Positions 44,780 through 56,065 of a stretch of 64,000 nt of DNA are shown here, one piece after another. The first letter of the stretch is position 1. Each line of letters starts with the position of its first letter. The notes beneath the pieces are model-generated. The model had not been told where the DNA came from. It searched no databases and saw only the letters and a program-made list of their open reading frames with translations. The DNA is from Mucilaginibacter sp. L3T2-6 (GTDB lineage: Bacteria > Bacteroidota > Bacteroidia > Sphingobacteriales > Sphingobacteriaceae), in assembly GCF_030519355.1 (NCBI RefSeq), contig NZ_JAUMKC010000002.1:248001-312000 (forward strand), in the 5' to 3' direction. Both the position numbers and the translations under genes were made by a program.

Positions 44780-46102
44780 CTACAGCGCATCTACCAGCTC
44801 TTGGTAGTAATCCAGTCCAAGGTGGGTGATCAAGTCTTCGCCCATCATGTGGCGCAGGGTGTTCTGCAGTTTAATTAATTGTTTGAAAATATCATTTTCA
44901 GGCGGCAAACCTTCAGCAGTTTGAGGCGATTTCAAATAGAATGATAACCATTCCTGTATACCGCTCATACCTGCGCGTTTTGCAAGATCACTGAAAATAG
45001 CCAGGTCAAGTGCGATAGGCGCAGCAAGGATCGAGTCGCGGCAAAGGAAGTTGATCTTGATCTGCATTTTATAGCCTAACCATCCGAATATATCGATGTT
45101 ATCCCAGCTTTCTTTGTTGTCGCCATGCGGAGGATAATATTCGATACGTATTTTGTGGTACAAATTTCCGTACAGTTCGGGGTTTTGCTCCGGTTTGAAG
45201 ATGTCTTCCAGTACGCCAAGCTTTGAAACTTCCTTGGTTTTAAAGTTATCAGGGTCATCGAGAACCAAACCGTCACGGTTGCCTAAAATATTGCCGGAGT
45301 ACCAACCGCTAACGCCTAACGAACGTGCAGCCAGGCCAGGGGCCAGAATGGTTTTCATCAAGGTTTGACCGGTTTTAAAGTCTTTACCTGCAATTGGGGT
45401 TTCAGTAAGCTTAGCCAATTCGATCATGGCGGGAATATCAACAGTTAAGTTAGGCGCACCGTTAGCGAATGGAATGCCTAATTTAAGAGCAGCATAGGCG
45501 TAGATCATACTTGGCGAAATTCGGGTGTCATCAGCTTCCAAAGCAGCTTCAAACTGGGCAAGGCTCTGGTGAATTTCTGATGGTTCGTAGTAGATCTCAG
45601 TCGAACCGCACCAAATCAGTACAATACGGTCGCAGCCATTTTTTTCTTTAAAATTTTTGATATCATTCATCACCTCCTGGGCCCAGTCAGAACGGGTACC
45701 TGTCTTAATGTGCGTACCATCGAGGTTTTTAGCGTATTGTTTGTCGAACGCAGCTTTCATCGGCACAACCGATTCCAGCTCAGCCCGTACTGAATTTAAG
45801 AGTGCCGGTTCAAGCACTTTTGCGTGCATGGCTGCTTCGTAAACGTTATCTGAATAAACATCCCATCCGCCAAATACTATATCTTCAAGCTTAGCCAAAG
45901 GAACAAAATCCTTAACCTTGGGGTAACGGTTTTCAGTTCTTTTTCCTAAACGTATGCTTCCCATTTGGGTTAATGATCCAATTGGCTGCGATAACCCTTT
46001 TTTTACAGCTTCAACCCCGGCGATCATGGTGGTGGCAACAGCGCCAAGGCCCGGAATCAAAATACCTAATTTACCGTTAGCCGGTGTGATATTAGTTTTC
46101 AT
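44780..46102 (-). CDS. myo-Inositol-3-phosphate synthase
   Basis: A 440-residue enzyme of the Inositol-3-phosphate synthase family. It starts with the NAD-binding segment GILIPGLGAVATTMIAGVEA (cited: GLGAVATTMIAG), and has SGWYSGNILGNRDGLVLDD and KIRIEYYPPHGDNKESWDNID (cited: YPPHGDNKESWD). It converts glucose-6-phosphate to inositol-3-phosphate using NAD+ as a catalytic cofactor. Length resembles the eukaryote-like form known in Bacteroidota. Placed between the epimerase and PgpA-like genes, it supplies inositol phosphate for inositol lipids. Confidence 0.95.
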   Translation of the reverse strand: MKTNITPANGKLGILIPGLGAVATTMIAGVEAVKKGLSQPIGSLTQMGSIRLGKRTENRYPKVKDFVPLAKLEDIVFGGWDVYSDNVYEAAMHAKVLEPALLNSVRAELESVVPMKAAFDKQYAKNLDGTHIKTGTRSDWAQEVMNDIKNFKEKNGCDRIVLIWCGSTEIYYEPSEIHQSLAQFEAALEADDTRISPSMIYAYAALKLGIPFANGAPNLTVDIPAMIELAKLTETPIAGKDFKTGQTLMKTILAPGLAARSLGVSGWYSGNILGNRDGLVLDDPDNFKTKEVSKLGVLEDIFKPEQNPELYGNLYHKIRIEYYPPHGDNKESWDNIDIFGWLGYKMQIKINFLCRDSILAAPIALDLAIFSDLAKRAGMSGIQEWLSFYLKSPQTAEGLPPENDIFKQLIKLQNTLRHMMGEDLITHLGLDYYQELVDAL

Positions 46103-46129
46103 ATTTAATTGTTATAGTGTACTCTAGTT

Positions 46130-47116
46130 TTATAGCCAGTTGTTGGCTTTATACCATTTTATTGTTTCAGTAACTCCTGCCTTCAAATCGTAGGCCGGAG
46201 AAAAACCAAGATCGGCTTTTGCAGGGGTAATATCGCAGTTCCAATTTACAGCCATCAGCTCGTTCAATTTTTCCACGTTCAGTACGGCCGCTTTATTGTT
46301 CAAAGAACTTATTTTTTCTGCTATCCGTGCTATAAATTTTACAAAGTTTACAGGCAAATGAAATTTAGCTGTATTTAATTTCAGCGCTTCCCTCGCAAAA
46401 TCTCCCAATGCGTAGCGGCTGTAAAAGTTGCCATCGCTCAGGTTATAAGTTTTTTGCCTGCCGGCATACAATGCTTTTATGGCTACCTTTGCCAGGTCGG
46501 TTACATAAATCAAGCTTAATTTTTGCTCAATATGCCCTATATAAGGCTCAATGCGGTTGCTTACCTGCTTAAAAAATATGAATATATCCCGGTCGCGCGG
46601 GCCGTACACGCCTGTAGGGCGTAATATTGTATAGTTTAAAGCGGTAAGGCTTTTTAATTTCTCTTCGGCAAGTAATTTACTTTTGCCGTATGCTGTAACC
46701 GGGTTAGGGGTAGTGTCGCCGGTTATTATTCCATCAAGGGTATTTAAAGGACCCATTGCTGCAAGGCTGCCGATCAATACAAATTTTTTAAGTCCGATAT
46801 TGCTTTCCAGCGCGGCCAAAGCCAGATTGTACGAGTTCCCGGCATTCACCTGGTTATATTCCTTTGCCGACCTCGCCCGGGTAATACCTGCCGCGTGGAT
46901 AATATAATCGTACTTGTTTTCAATCATATTATCTTTCAGCGCCTGCAGGTTGCCGAAGTCCGGGTAGGTATATTTTATATCAAAATCCTTTAAGTGGTCA
47001 ATTTTGCTGCTTTTCCGTATGGCTGCAAATACTTCCAGATCGTTAGCTAATGCCTCTTTTATCAGGTGGTATCCAACAAAACCACTTGCACCGGTTATTA
47101 AAACCCGCTCCTTCAT
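46130..47116 (-). CDS. NAD(P)-dependent epimerase/reductase, candidate ceramide (3-ketosphinganine) reductase
   Basis: A 328-residue extended SDR. ILITGASGFVGYHLIKEA-type dinucleotide motif is at residues 5-15 (TGASGFVGYH), the active-site YGKSK lies near 145, and LRPTGVYGPRDRD near 165. In Caulobacter an extended SDR (CerR) reduces the 3-keto group in ceramide synthesis. Sitting in an ATGA overlap with the acyltransferase gene and next to SPT, this protein is the best candidate for that step. Without that context it could be a nucleotide-sugar epimerase. Confidence 0.75.
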   Translation of the reverse strand: MKERVLITGASGFVGYHLIKEALANDLEVFAAIRKSSKIDHLKDFDIKYTYPDFGNLQALKDNMIENKYDYIIHAAGITRARSAKEYNQVNAGNSYNLALAALESNIGLKKFVLIGSLAAMGPLNTLDGIITGDTTPNPVTAYGKSKLLAEEKLKSLTALNYTILRPTGVYGPRDRDIFIFFKQVSNRIEPYIGHIEQKLSLIYVTDLAKVAIKALYAGRQKTYNLSDGNFYSRYALGDFAREALKLNTAKFHLPVNFVKFIARIAEKISSLNNKAAVLNVEKLNELMAVNWNCDITPAKADLGFSPAYDLKAGVTETIKWYKANNWL

Positions 47117-48228
47117 ATATCCTTTTCGTAAAGGCGGTAAGTCTTGTATGGGTCGCCTTTAATGGCTTTAATAGCCTCGTTTATCATAACATTGTTTTCC
47201 AGTGTCCAGCCGGCTTCGGCGTGCGCAAGGCCCCTGCGTTTATACTCGCGGATGATGGAGCCATATATACAGGCTTCGATCCCCATTTTACGATAACCCT
47301 CTACTACGCCAAGTGCATAGATGCGGATGCTCCTGATCTTCTTTTTGCCAAACAGCAGCTTAAAGATACCGGTTGGCAGTAAGCGGCCCCGTTTTATAGT
47401 CTTAAATATTTCATTGTAATTTGGCAGCGCCAGGCCGAAACCTACAACTTTATTATTTTGTTCAGCAACATAAACGAAATCTTCATCCAGGATCATTTTC
47501 AAATCTTTAGCCAGGTAATCAAATTCCTCGTTGGTGAAGGGTACAAATCCGCTGTTCTGATCCCAGGCCGAGTTGTAAACTTCGCGCACCTTTTCAACCT
47601 CGCTTTTAAAGTTTTTAATATTCACCTTACGGATAATGATGTTGCTCCGCTTCAACCTTTCCTGCAAGGCATCCAGCAATCTCACCGATTTGTCGTCGTA
47701 TGCATCTCCGTCCCAGTGCCAGGCAATCAAATCCATCTGCTTACCGTAGCCCGCCTTTTCAATCAGTTGGGCATAATACGGATAGTTATAGGTCATCATC
47801 AGCATTGGCGGGCTGTCAAAACCACGTATCAGTAATCCGCAAGCTTCATTTGTCGAGAAATTTACAGGGCCGATAATTTTTTGGTCAACACCTTTATCTT
47901 TCAGCCATTGCGTGGCGGCAGCAAAAAGCGAGTCCGCTGTTTCCTGGTCGTTTATGCAATCAAAAAAACCGAAAAAGCCGTCATTCCTTTTATTGTATTC
48001 GTTGTGGGCGTTATTCAGTATGGCAGCAATGCGGCCGATAACCTTATCGCCGTCATAAGCCAGAAAGCATTGTAACTGGTTATGTTTATGGAAGGGGTGT
48101 TTTGTCAGCAGGTCGCGCTGCGCAATAAACAGTTCCGGAACATAGTTTGGGTCATCCTTATAAAGGTCGTGCGGAAAGTCGATAAATGCCCCGAGTTCTT
48201 TTTTAGAATTAACCTGTACTATCTTCAT
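47113..48228 (-). CDS. GNAT-fold N-acyltransferase, candidate bacterial ceramide synthase
   Basis: A 371-residue protein with an acyl-CoA N-acyltransferase fold in the C-terminal half (about residues 185-340, with LGVVEGYRKMGIEACIYGSIIREY as the CoA-binding region, cited: GVVEGYRKMGIE) and a conserved N-terminal part (NFSTNEACGLLIRGFDSPP). The family resembles E. coli YghO and the Caulobacter bCerS ceramide synthase, which N-acylates sphinganine or its keto form. Overlap of 4 bases (ATGA) with the candidate reductase and place behind SPT support this. Prediction only. Confidence 0.65.
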   Translation of the reverse strand: MKIVQVNSKKELGAFIDFPHDLYKDDPNYVPELFIAQRDLLTKHPFHKHNQLQCFLAYDGDKVIGRIAAILNNAHNEYNKRNDGFFGFFDCINDQETADSLFAAATQWLKDKGVDQKIIGPVNFSTNEACGLLIRGFDSPPMLMMTYNYPYYAQLIEKAGYGKQMDLIAWHWDGDAYDDKSVRLLDALQERLKRSNIIIRKVNIKNFKSEVEKVREVYNSAWDQNSGFVPFTNEEFDYLAKDLKMILDEDFVYVAEQNNKVVGFGLALPNYNEIFKTIKRGRLLPTGIFKLLFGKKKIRSIRIYALGVVEGYRKMGIEACIYGSIIREYKRRGLAHAEAGWTLENNVMINEAIKAIKGDPYKTYRLYEKDI

Positions 48229-48266
48229 TGGTGTTTTGTAGTAATGTATCTCCCTTAAAACGGAAT

Positions 48267-48300
48267 AAGCATCGCAGATAACTCAATACTTGCGATGCTT
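48267..48300. terminator. Hairpin between SPT and the acyltransferase gene
   Basis: AAGCATCGCA (48267-48276) pairs perfectly with TGCGATGCTT (48291-48300), 14-base loop. Only the plus strand is followed by a T-rich tail (TTTTATTATTT), and no plus-strand gene is there, so on the minus strand it may be a weak terminator, attenuator or processing site after SPT. Confidence 0.55.
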
Positions 48301-48320
48301 TTATTATTTGCGGCCTTGCC

Positions 48321-49864
<1,544 letters not shown>

Positions 49865-51202
49865 ATGAAAAAATCTACCTGTTTATTAATTCTCACTTTA
49901 TCAATAACGGTGCCCACAGTGGTTCTCGGCCAGGCCAGTAAAGACACAGTGTTAACGCTTAAGCAATGTGTTGAATTTGCCCTGCGCAACCAGCCGGCTG
50001 TTAAGCAAGCTTCTCTCGACCAGGAAATTAACGAGCGCGACATCCGCATTGGTCTTTCAGACTGGCTGCCGCAGCTGAATGGTTCCGGCGAATACCAGCA
50101 TTATTTTAAGGGCAGTCCGGTTAATAATTCAGCAGCCGCTGCAACGCCTTCGGGTACTTCAGCCCGTAATGATGAATTTTCTATCCTTGGCTTGCAGGCC
50201 AGCCAGGTTATTTATAATAATGATGTATTGCAGGCGGCCAAAGCAGCCCGTTACTCGCGCGATTATTATAAAGAGAATTACCTGAGCAGCCAGATAAATG
50301 TGGTGTCAGACGTAAGTAAGGCTTTTTTTGATGTGCTTTTATCACAAAGACAATTAGATATACTGAACGAAGACATTACACGTTTGCAACGCAGTTTGAA
50401 AGATGCGTACAACCGTTACCAGGCGGGTGTTTCAGATAAGATTGATTACAAACAGGCCACCATTTCGTTAAACAATTCTTTAGCCAGCCGCAAGCAAACG
50501 GCTGAGTCCATCAATGCAAAGCTTGCCTATCTTAAACAGGTTATGGGGATAACGTCCGGGCATAATGTCGTGCTGTCGTACGATTCAAGCCGGTATGAGC
50601 AGGAGGCGCTGATCGACACTAACCAGCACCTGGATGTAAATAACAGGGTTGAATATCGCCTGCTCCGCTCCAAAAAGAACCTTGAGGTGGTAAACGCCAA
50701 TTATTATAAATATGGGTTCCTGCCGTCCCTTTCGGCGGTGGGCAGTTATAACTGGATTTATTTAAGCGACAGGTTCAGCAATTTATATAATAACTCGTTC
50801 CCCAGCGCTTATGCGGGTTTGTCATTGTCATTGCCGATATTCCAGGGTACCAAGCGTCTGCAAAACCTGGCCAAAGCCAGGCTGCAGGTAACGCGCACCG
50901 ATTACGATATCGATAATACTGCCAATACCATTAATACCGAATACGTGCAGGCATTGGCAGGCTATAAAAGCAATTTTACCAGCTGGCAGTTAATAAAGCA
51001 AAATGTCGATCTGGCCAAGGATGTATATAAGGTAGTAAGCCTGCAATATCGCGAAGGTGTTAAAACCTATCTCGACGTAATTGTGGCACAGTCTGACCTG
51101 CGTACGGCCGAATTGAATTATTACAACGCTTTATTCCAGCTGTTATCTGCAAAAATTGATCTCCAAAAATCTTTAGGGACCCTATCTGTACAATCCAATT
51201 GA
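49865..51202 (+). CDS. TolC-family outer-membrane efflux channel
   Basis: A 445-residue outer-membrane factor with a signal peptide (LLILTLSITVPTVVLGQ). Two OEP repeats of coiled-coil hairpins (about 30-215 and 240-430) are visible, with the LTLKQCVEFALRNQPAVKQA start typical of Bacteroidota TolC homologues and the VSLQYREGVKTYLDVIVAQSDL signature late in the protein. It forms the trimeric exit duct for the pump encoded by the next two genes. Its TGA lies two bases before the adaptor ATG. Confidence 0.92.
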   Translation: MKKSTCLLILTLSITVPTVVLGQASKDTVLTLKQCVEFALRNQPAVKQASLDQEINERDIRIGLSDWLPQLNGSGEYQHYFKGSPVNNSAAAATPSGTSARNDEFSILGLQASQVIYNNDVLQAAKAARYSRDYYKENYLSSQINVVSDVSKAFFDVLLSQRQLDILNEDITRLQRSLKDAYNRYQAGVSDKIDYKQATISLNNSLASRKQTAESINAKLAYLKQVMGITSGHNVVLSYDSSRYEQEALIDTNQHLDVNNRVEYRLLRSKKNLEVVNANYYKYGFLPSLSAVGSYNWIYLSDRFSNLYNNSFPSAYAGLSLSLPIFQGTKRLQNLAKARLQVTRTDYDIDNTANTINTEYVQALAGYKSNFTSWQLIKQNVDLAKDVYKVVSLQYREGVKTYLDVIVAQSDLRTAELNYYNALFQLLSAKIDLQKSLGTLSVQSN

Positions 51203-51204
51203 AT

Positions 51205-52356
51205 ATGAAAACAAAAAATATACTATTAGCAGGGACAGTTTGTTTGCTTATGGCATCCGCTTGCAAGCAAAAGGCAAAGCAGGCTCCCCCTATGCCGCCC
51301 ACTCCTGTTAACGTTGCCGAAGTAAAGCCCGGCGAAGCTATCTATTACGACCAGTACCAGGGCACGGTGGTAGCGTTAAATACCGTGGAACTGCGCGCAC
51401 AGGTAAGCGGATTTATAACCGGCATATTTTTTAACGAAGGCGAGGTAGTGCAGAAAGGCAAAGCCCTTTATGAGATTGACCGCCGCAAGTTCCTCGATGC
51501 TTATGCCCAGGCTCAGGCTAATCAACTAAGCGCCGAAGCTAACCTGGCAAAAGCACAAAAGGATATTGACCGCTATAATATGTTGCTGAAAAATGACGCT
51601 ATTGCCCGGCAGACGGTCGATCAGGCAGAGGCGACTTACCAGACAGCCAAAAGCCAGGTGGCCGTAGCTAAAGCCGCTGTAGCATCCGCCAAAACCGATC
51701 TTTCCTATGCAACCATAGTGGCGCCATTTACCGGCAGGATTGGTATCTCACAGGTTAAACTGGGTACGCAGGTTTCGCCTGGTACAACGGTTTTAAATAC
51801 TATTTCGAGCGAGCATCCAATAGGTGTGGACGTAGTAATCAATGAGCAAGACATTAATCGCTTTTACAGACTTCAAAAAGCAAGTACCGACTCTACCTTT
51901 AAATTGCAGTTATCAGATGGCACTATTTACAATCAGCCCGGTAAGGTTCGCGCTATCGACCGTGGAGTGAATAATCAAACAGGTACCATAAAGGTGCGGA
52001 TTGAATTCGGTAACAAAGATGATGTGTTAAAGGATGGTATGAGCTGTGTGCTGAACGTGCTTAATAACGAATCGGGAAACAAGCTGATAATACCTAAAAA
52101 AGCCATTACCGAACAGATGGGTGAATTTTTTGTATTCACGGCGCAGGATACCGTCGCCAAACAGGTTAAAGTAAAACTCGGCCCTACCATAGGGCTGAAT
52201 GTGGTGGTGCTCGACGGGTTAAAAGAGGGTGATAAAGTGATAACCGACGGGTTCCAGCGCTTACGCGACGGCGGGAAAATTACATTAGGTATGCCGCCTG
52301 CTGCGGGCCCCGGTAGTGATAAAGCCCAGGGAAAATCAGCAGCAGCGGGAAAATAG
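51205..52356 (+). CDS. RND efflux periplasmic adaptor (membrane fusion protein)
   Basis: About 383 residues from ATG 51205 (MKTKNILLAG); an in-frame TTG at 51199 is not preferred. It has an N-terminal signal with a possible lipoprotein cysteine (ASACKQK), a lipoyl/barrel-sandwich domain (VELRAQVSGFI, LYEIDRRKF), a coiled-coil hairpin (about 95-160) and beta-barrel and membrane-proximal domains (TIVAPFTGRIGISQVKLGTQV). Links the RND pump to TolC. Second gene of the tolC-adaptor-pump operon. Confidence 0.93.
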   Translation: MKTKNILLAGTVCLLMASACKQKAKQAPPMPPTPVNVAEVKPGEAIYYDQYQGTVVALNTVELRAQVSGFITGIFFNEGEVVQKGKALYEIDRRKFLDAYAQAQANQLSAEANLAKAQKDIDRYNMLLKNDAIARQTVDQAEATYQTAKSQVAVAKAAVASAKTDLSYATIVAPFTGRIGISQVKLGTQVSPGTTVLNTISSEHPIGVDVVINEQDINRFYRLQKASTDSTFKLQLSDGTIYNQPGKVRAIDRGVNNQTGTIKVRIEFGNKDDVLKDGMSCVLNVLNNESGNKLIIPKKAITEQMGEFFVFTAQDTVAKQVKVKLGPTIGLNVVVLDGLKEGDKVITDGFQRLRDGGKITLGMPPAAGPGSDKAQGKSAAAGK

Positions 52357-52411
52357 ATTATATCATTGCAACTATAAGCAGCATACAAATCCTGATTTAA
52401 AGAATAAAGGA

Positions 52412-55400
52412 ATGATTGCAGAAACTTTTATAAAACGACCGGTTACAGCTATCGTTATTTCGCTGGTGATAGTGATCGTCGGTATAATATGTATAATGAA
52501 TTTGCCCATCGGGCAGTATCCTGAAATTACACCGCCAACGGTTAATATCAGCGGTTCCTATATAGGTGCTGACGCACAAACTGTGGAGCAAACTGTTGCT
52601 ACCCCGGTTGAAGTACAGGTTAATGGTACGCCCGGCATGACGTACCTGCAAAGCAACAGCACCAGTAACGGCCAGATGAGCATGACGGTAAACTTTGAGG
52701 TAGGTACCGATATTAATATCGCCGCCCTCGATGTGCAGAACCGTGTGGGCATTGCTACGCCAACCCTGCCACAGGAAGTACAGCGCCTGGGGCTAACCGT
52801 GCGTAAACGTAACCCAAGTATATTAATGCTGGTGGCTATGTACTCGCCGAAGGGCTCACACAATGTTACCTTTTTAGATAACTATACCAACGTATTCGTG
52901 CGCGATGCATTATTGCGCGCCAAGGGTGTGGGCGACGTGTTTACCCGCGCTGATGATTTTAGTATGCGTATCTGGCTGAAACCGGATAAGCTGGCTTCGC
53001 TTGGTATGACTGCCGCCGACGTTACCAGCGCCTTGCAGGAACAGAATGCACAGGTGGCGGCCGGCTCAGTAGGCACCACACCTCAGGAGAGCACCCAGGC
53101 ATTTGAGTACACTATTATTGTAAAGGGCCGTTTAACAACCCCGGAGGAATTTGGTAACATCATTGTACGTACTCAACCCTCCAACGGCTCAGTGGTGCAC
53201 CTGAGAGACGTAGCACGTGTTGAGCTGGGTAAGTTTAATTATGCCGGTAACTCTTTTGTCGACGGTAAACGTGCATCCTACCTGCTGGTTTACCAGGCGC
53301 CCAACAGTAATGCTATAGAAACAGCCGACAACGTGTACGCGGTTATGGAGCAGCTTAAAAAGAGTTTCCCTGCCGACGTAGCTTACGTTGTTCCATTCGA
53401 GTCAGTTACTGTAGTGAAGGTTTCGGTAGGTGAAGTGGTTGAAACGCTGGTGATCGCCCTCGGTTTGGTGATTGTTGTGGTTTTTCTTTTCCTGCAGAAC
53501 TGGCGCACTACGCTGATCCCTATCCTCGCCATACCGGTCTCTATTATTGGTACGTTCATCTTTTTTGTGCCGTTGCATTTTACCATCAATACGCTAACAT
53601 TGTTCGGCTTTGTGCTTGCCATCGGTATCGTGGTTGATGATGCCATTGTAGTGGTTGAGGCCGTTCAGCATTATATGGACGAAAAGGGTATGTCGCCCAA
53701 AGAAGCAACGGTTCATGCAATGCGGGATATTTCGGCGCCGGTTATCGCTATTGCGCTTATCCTGGCAGCGGTGTTTGTGCCGGTAGGGTTCATACCGGGC
53801 ATCGTAGGCCGCCTGTACCAGCAGTTTGCCATTACCATTGCTATCTCGGTGCTCATTTCGGCTTTTGTGGCCTTGTCGTTAACCCCTGCTCTATGCACTA
53901 TACTTTTAAAGCCGCATAAAATTGACGACAAATCCAAAGGCATCGATAAGTTCTTCTTTAAATTTAACGAATGGTTCACCCGTGTAACAAACCGCTATCG
54001 CAATGGCGTGGATAAGAGTATTAAGAACTCCAAGTTTGTTATCATTATATTGGTATGTATCATTGTTGGTGCGATACTGTTGTTTAAAACCAAGCCGACT
54101 GGATTTATACCTACCGAAGACGAAGGCCGTATTTATGTCACTTACGATCTGCCTGAAGCATCGTCCACCAAGCGTACTGTCGACGTTCTGCACCAGGTTA
54201 TGGCCGAACTGGACAGTGTTCCGGAGATTTATCACTATGCTGCGTTAGGTGGATTGAATGTAATCAGCTTTGCAAGTAAATCCAACAGCGCCACTATTTT
54301 CTGCCAGCTAAAACCATGGGATGAGCGTAAAGACAAATCGCAGCAGCTGGAAGCGGTAATCGCCAAAGTTCAGAAAAAACTGTCGCGGTTTAAGGAGGCA
54401 AGCGTTGTAGTTATTTCGCCCCCTGCGGTTCCGGGCCTTGGTACATCTGCCGGTTTTTCATTTATTCTTGAGGAAAAGCAGGCCGGCGGAGATGTGAAAA
54501 ACTTTGAGAAGGTATTGCAAAACTTTGTTGCAGCTGTTCAGAAGCGCCCCGAAATCGGTAAGGCATTTTCCTTCTTTACCGCCCGCACCCCGGCGTATCA
54601 GCTTACTATCGACCGGGAAAAGGCTAAAAAGCTCGGTGTATCGATATCCGACATCAGTAATGCGCTGCAAACCTATATGGGCAGTTCCTTCGTTAATGAC
54701 TTTACGGTGTATGGCCGAAACTTCCACGTGGTAGCCCAGGCGGATACCAATTACCGTACAGGTATAGAGAATATCGGGCAATACTTCGTGCGTAACTCAT
54801 CAGGCGGCATGGTTCCCTTAAGCACGCTTACCAGCTATAAGATGATTGAGAATGCTCCACTGATTTCCCACTTTAACCTTTTCCGTTCTGCGGAAATTGA
54901 CGGCGGTGCAGCACCCGGTTACAGCAGTGGCGATGCAATAAAAGCGCTGGAGGAAGTGGCTGCGCAAACCCTGCCTGCGGGCTACGGCTATGAATTTTCT
55001 GGCCTGAGCCGCGAGGAGATCATATCCGGCTCAAAAACGGTTTATATATTTATGCTGTCGATTGGCTTCGTATTCCTCTTCCTGGCTGCATTGTATGAAA
55101 GCTGGTCGGTGCCATTCTCGGTATTGCTGGCAGTACCGCTGGGCGCCTTTGGCGCTATATTGTTTTTAACCTTTAAGAGCGGCCTTGATGACAACATCTA
55201 CGCCCAGATAGGACTAATTACCCTGATCGGCCTGGCGGCTAAGAACGCTATCCTGATCGTAGAATTTGCCAAAGAACGTGTAGACCGTGGCGTTGAGCTT
55301 GAAAAGGCCACCCTCGAGGCTGTTCGCCTGCGTTTGCGCCCGATCATCATGACATCCATGGCCTTTATATTAGGTGTAGGTCCGCTATTAGTAGCCTCGG

Positions 55401-55591
55401 GCGCCGGTGCTAAGGCAAGGCAAACCATCGGCTGGACGGTGTTCGGCGGTATGCTTACGGCTACTTCGCTGGCTATATTTATCGTTCCGGTGCTGTTTTA
55501 CGTGATTACCAGGTTCGCCTATGGCAAAGAAAAACTGGCCGAACTGGAACGAAATTATAAACCCGATCCGGAGACAGATCCGCAAACCTGA
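52412..55591 (+). CDS. RND-type multidrug efflux pump (HAE-1 family)
   Basis: A 1059-residue proton antiporter from ATG 52412 (MIAETFIKRPVTAIVIS); the frame upstream overlaps the adaptor gene and is not real. Twelve membrane helices with two periplasmic loops; TM4 has the proton-relay DD in GIVVDDAIVVVEAV, and the TM10 region has GLAAKNAILIVEFAK with its Lys. It expels hydrophobic and amphiphilic drugs or other compounds as AcrB does. Substrates unknown; close divergence from the SPT gene may suggest a membrane-related role. Confidence 0.96.
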   Translation: MIAETFIKRPVTAIVISLVIVIVGIICIMNLPIGQYPEITPPTVNISGSYIGADAQTVEQTVATPVEVQVNGTPGMTYLQSNSTSNGQMSMTVNFEVGTDINIAALDVQNRVGIATPTLPQEVQRLGLTVRKRNPSILMLVAMYSPKGSHNVTFLDNYTNVFVRDALLRAKGVGDVFTRADDFSMRIWLKPDKLASLGMTAADVTSALQEQNAQVAAGSVGTTPQESTQAFEYTIIVKGRLTTPEEFGNIIVRTQPSNGSVVHLRDVARVELGKFNYAGNSFVDGKRASYLLVYQAPNSNAIETADNVYAVMEQLKKSFPADVAYVVPFESVTVVKVSVGEVVETLVIALGLVIVVVFLFLQNWRTTLIPILAIPVSIIGTFIFFVPLHFTINTLTLFGFVLAIGIVVDDAIVVVEAVQHYMDEKGMSPKEATVHAMRDISAPVIAIALILAAVFVPVGFIPGIVGRLYQQFAITIAISVLISAFVALSLTPALCTILLKPHKIDDKSKGIDKFFFKFNEWFTRVTNRYRNGVDKSIKNSKFVIIILVCIIVGAILLFKTKPTGFIPTEDEGRIYVTYDLPEASSTKRTVDVLHQVMAELDSVPEIYHYAALGGLNVISFASKSNSATIFCQLKPWDERKDKSQQLEAVIAKVQKKLSRFKEASVVVISPPAVPGLGTSAGFSFILEEKQAGGDVKNFEKVLQNFVAAVQKRPEIGKAFSFFTARTPAYQLTIDREKAKKLGVSISDISNALQTYMGSSFVNDFTVYGRNFHVVAQADTNYRTGIENIGQYFVRNSSGGMVPLSTLTSYKMIENAPLISHFNLFRSAEIDGGAAPGYSSGDAIKALEEVAAQTLPAGYGYEFSGLSREEIISGSKTVYIFMLSIGFVFLFLAALYESWSVPFSVLLAVPLGAFGAILFLTFKSGLDDNIYAQIGLITLIGLAAKNAILIVEFAKERVDRGVELEKATLEAVRLRLRPIIMTSMAFILGVGPLLVASGAGAKARQTIGWTVFGGMLTATSLAIFIVPVLFYVITRFAYGKEKLAELERNYKPDPETDPQT

Positions 55592-56065
55592 AAAATGTAG
55601 CTTTTTTAAGCCACTTTAATACTTAATGCCTCTTGCAAAAGCTGTTATGCAGCCGGTTAAGGGGCATTTTTCTTTATAAACATGTCGGAACTTAGCGACC
55701 AATATTACGATTAGAATGCGTTTTAAGCGGTAAAAATGACATATTTGAGTATTCCTGCCTACATTTTTGACCTTTTTACCCTGCAACAATACTTGCTTGC
55801 GATAATGACAGCATGTCTCCATGTCAGTTGTCGGTTCGTCATGTTAAGATTTTGTTAAGCCGGGATGTATTTAACCATTTTCACAAAAAAGTCAATTGAT
55901 TATCAGGGTAATTAAATAACCGGCAATTGTTAACAAATAATGTTGATTTTGCTGTTTAGAGCTATGTTTACATAATAGCGACAATCATTTTGGAATAGTG
56001 GCAAAGTATTTGATTAGTCGCACTGTATAGAAATATCTATAATTTTTTTCACTAAAGACACAACA
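55592..56065. other. Intergenic stretch after the RND operon
   Basis: 474 bases without a gene. It holds the terminator hairpin at 55625-55668 and AT-rich sequence before the beta-barrel gene, where a promoter must lie; no perfect TAnnTTTG box is seen. Confidence 0.5.
55625..55673 (+). terminator. Terminator of the RND operon
   Basis: AATGCCTCTT (55625-55634) pairs with AAGGGGCATT (55659-55668, one T-G pair) around a 24-base loop, followed by TTTTCTTT. It ends the tolC-adaptor-pump transcript 34 bases after the stop codon. Confidence 0.6.
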
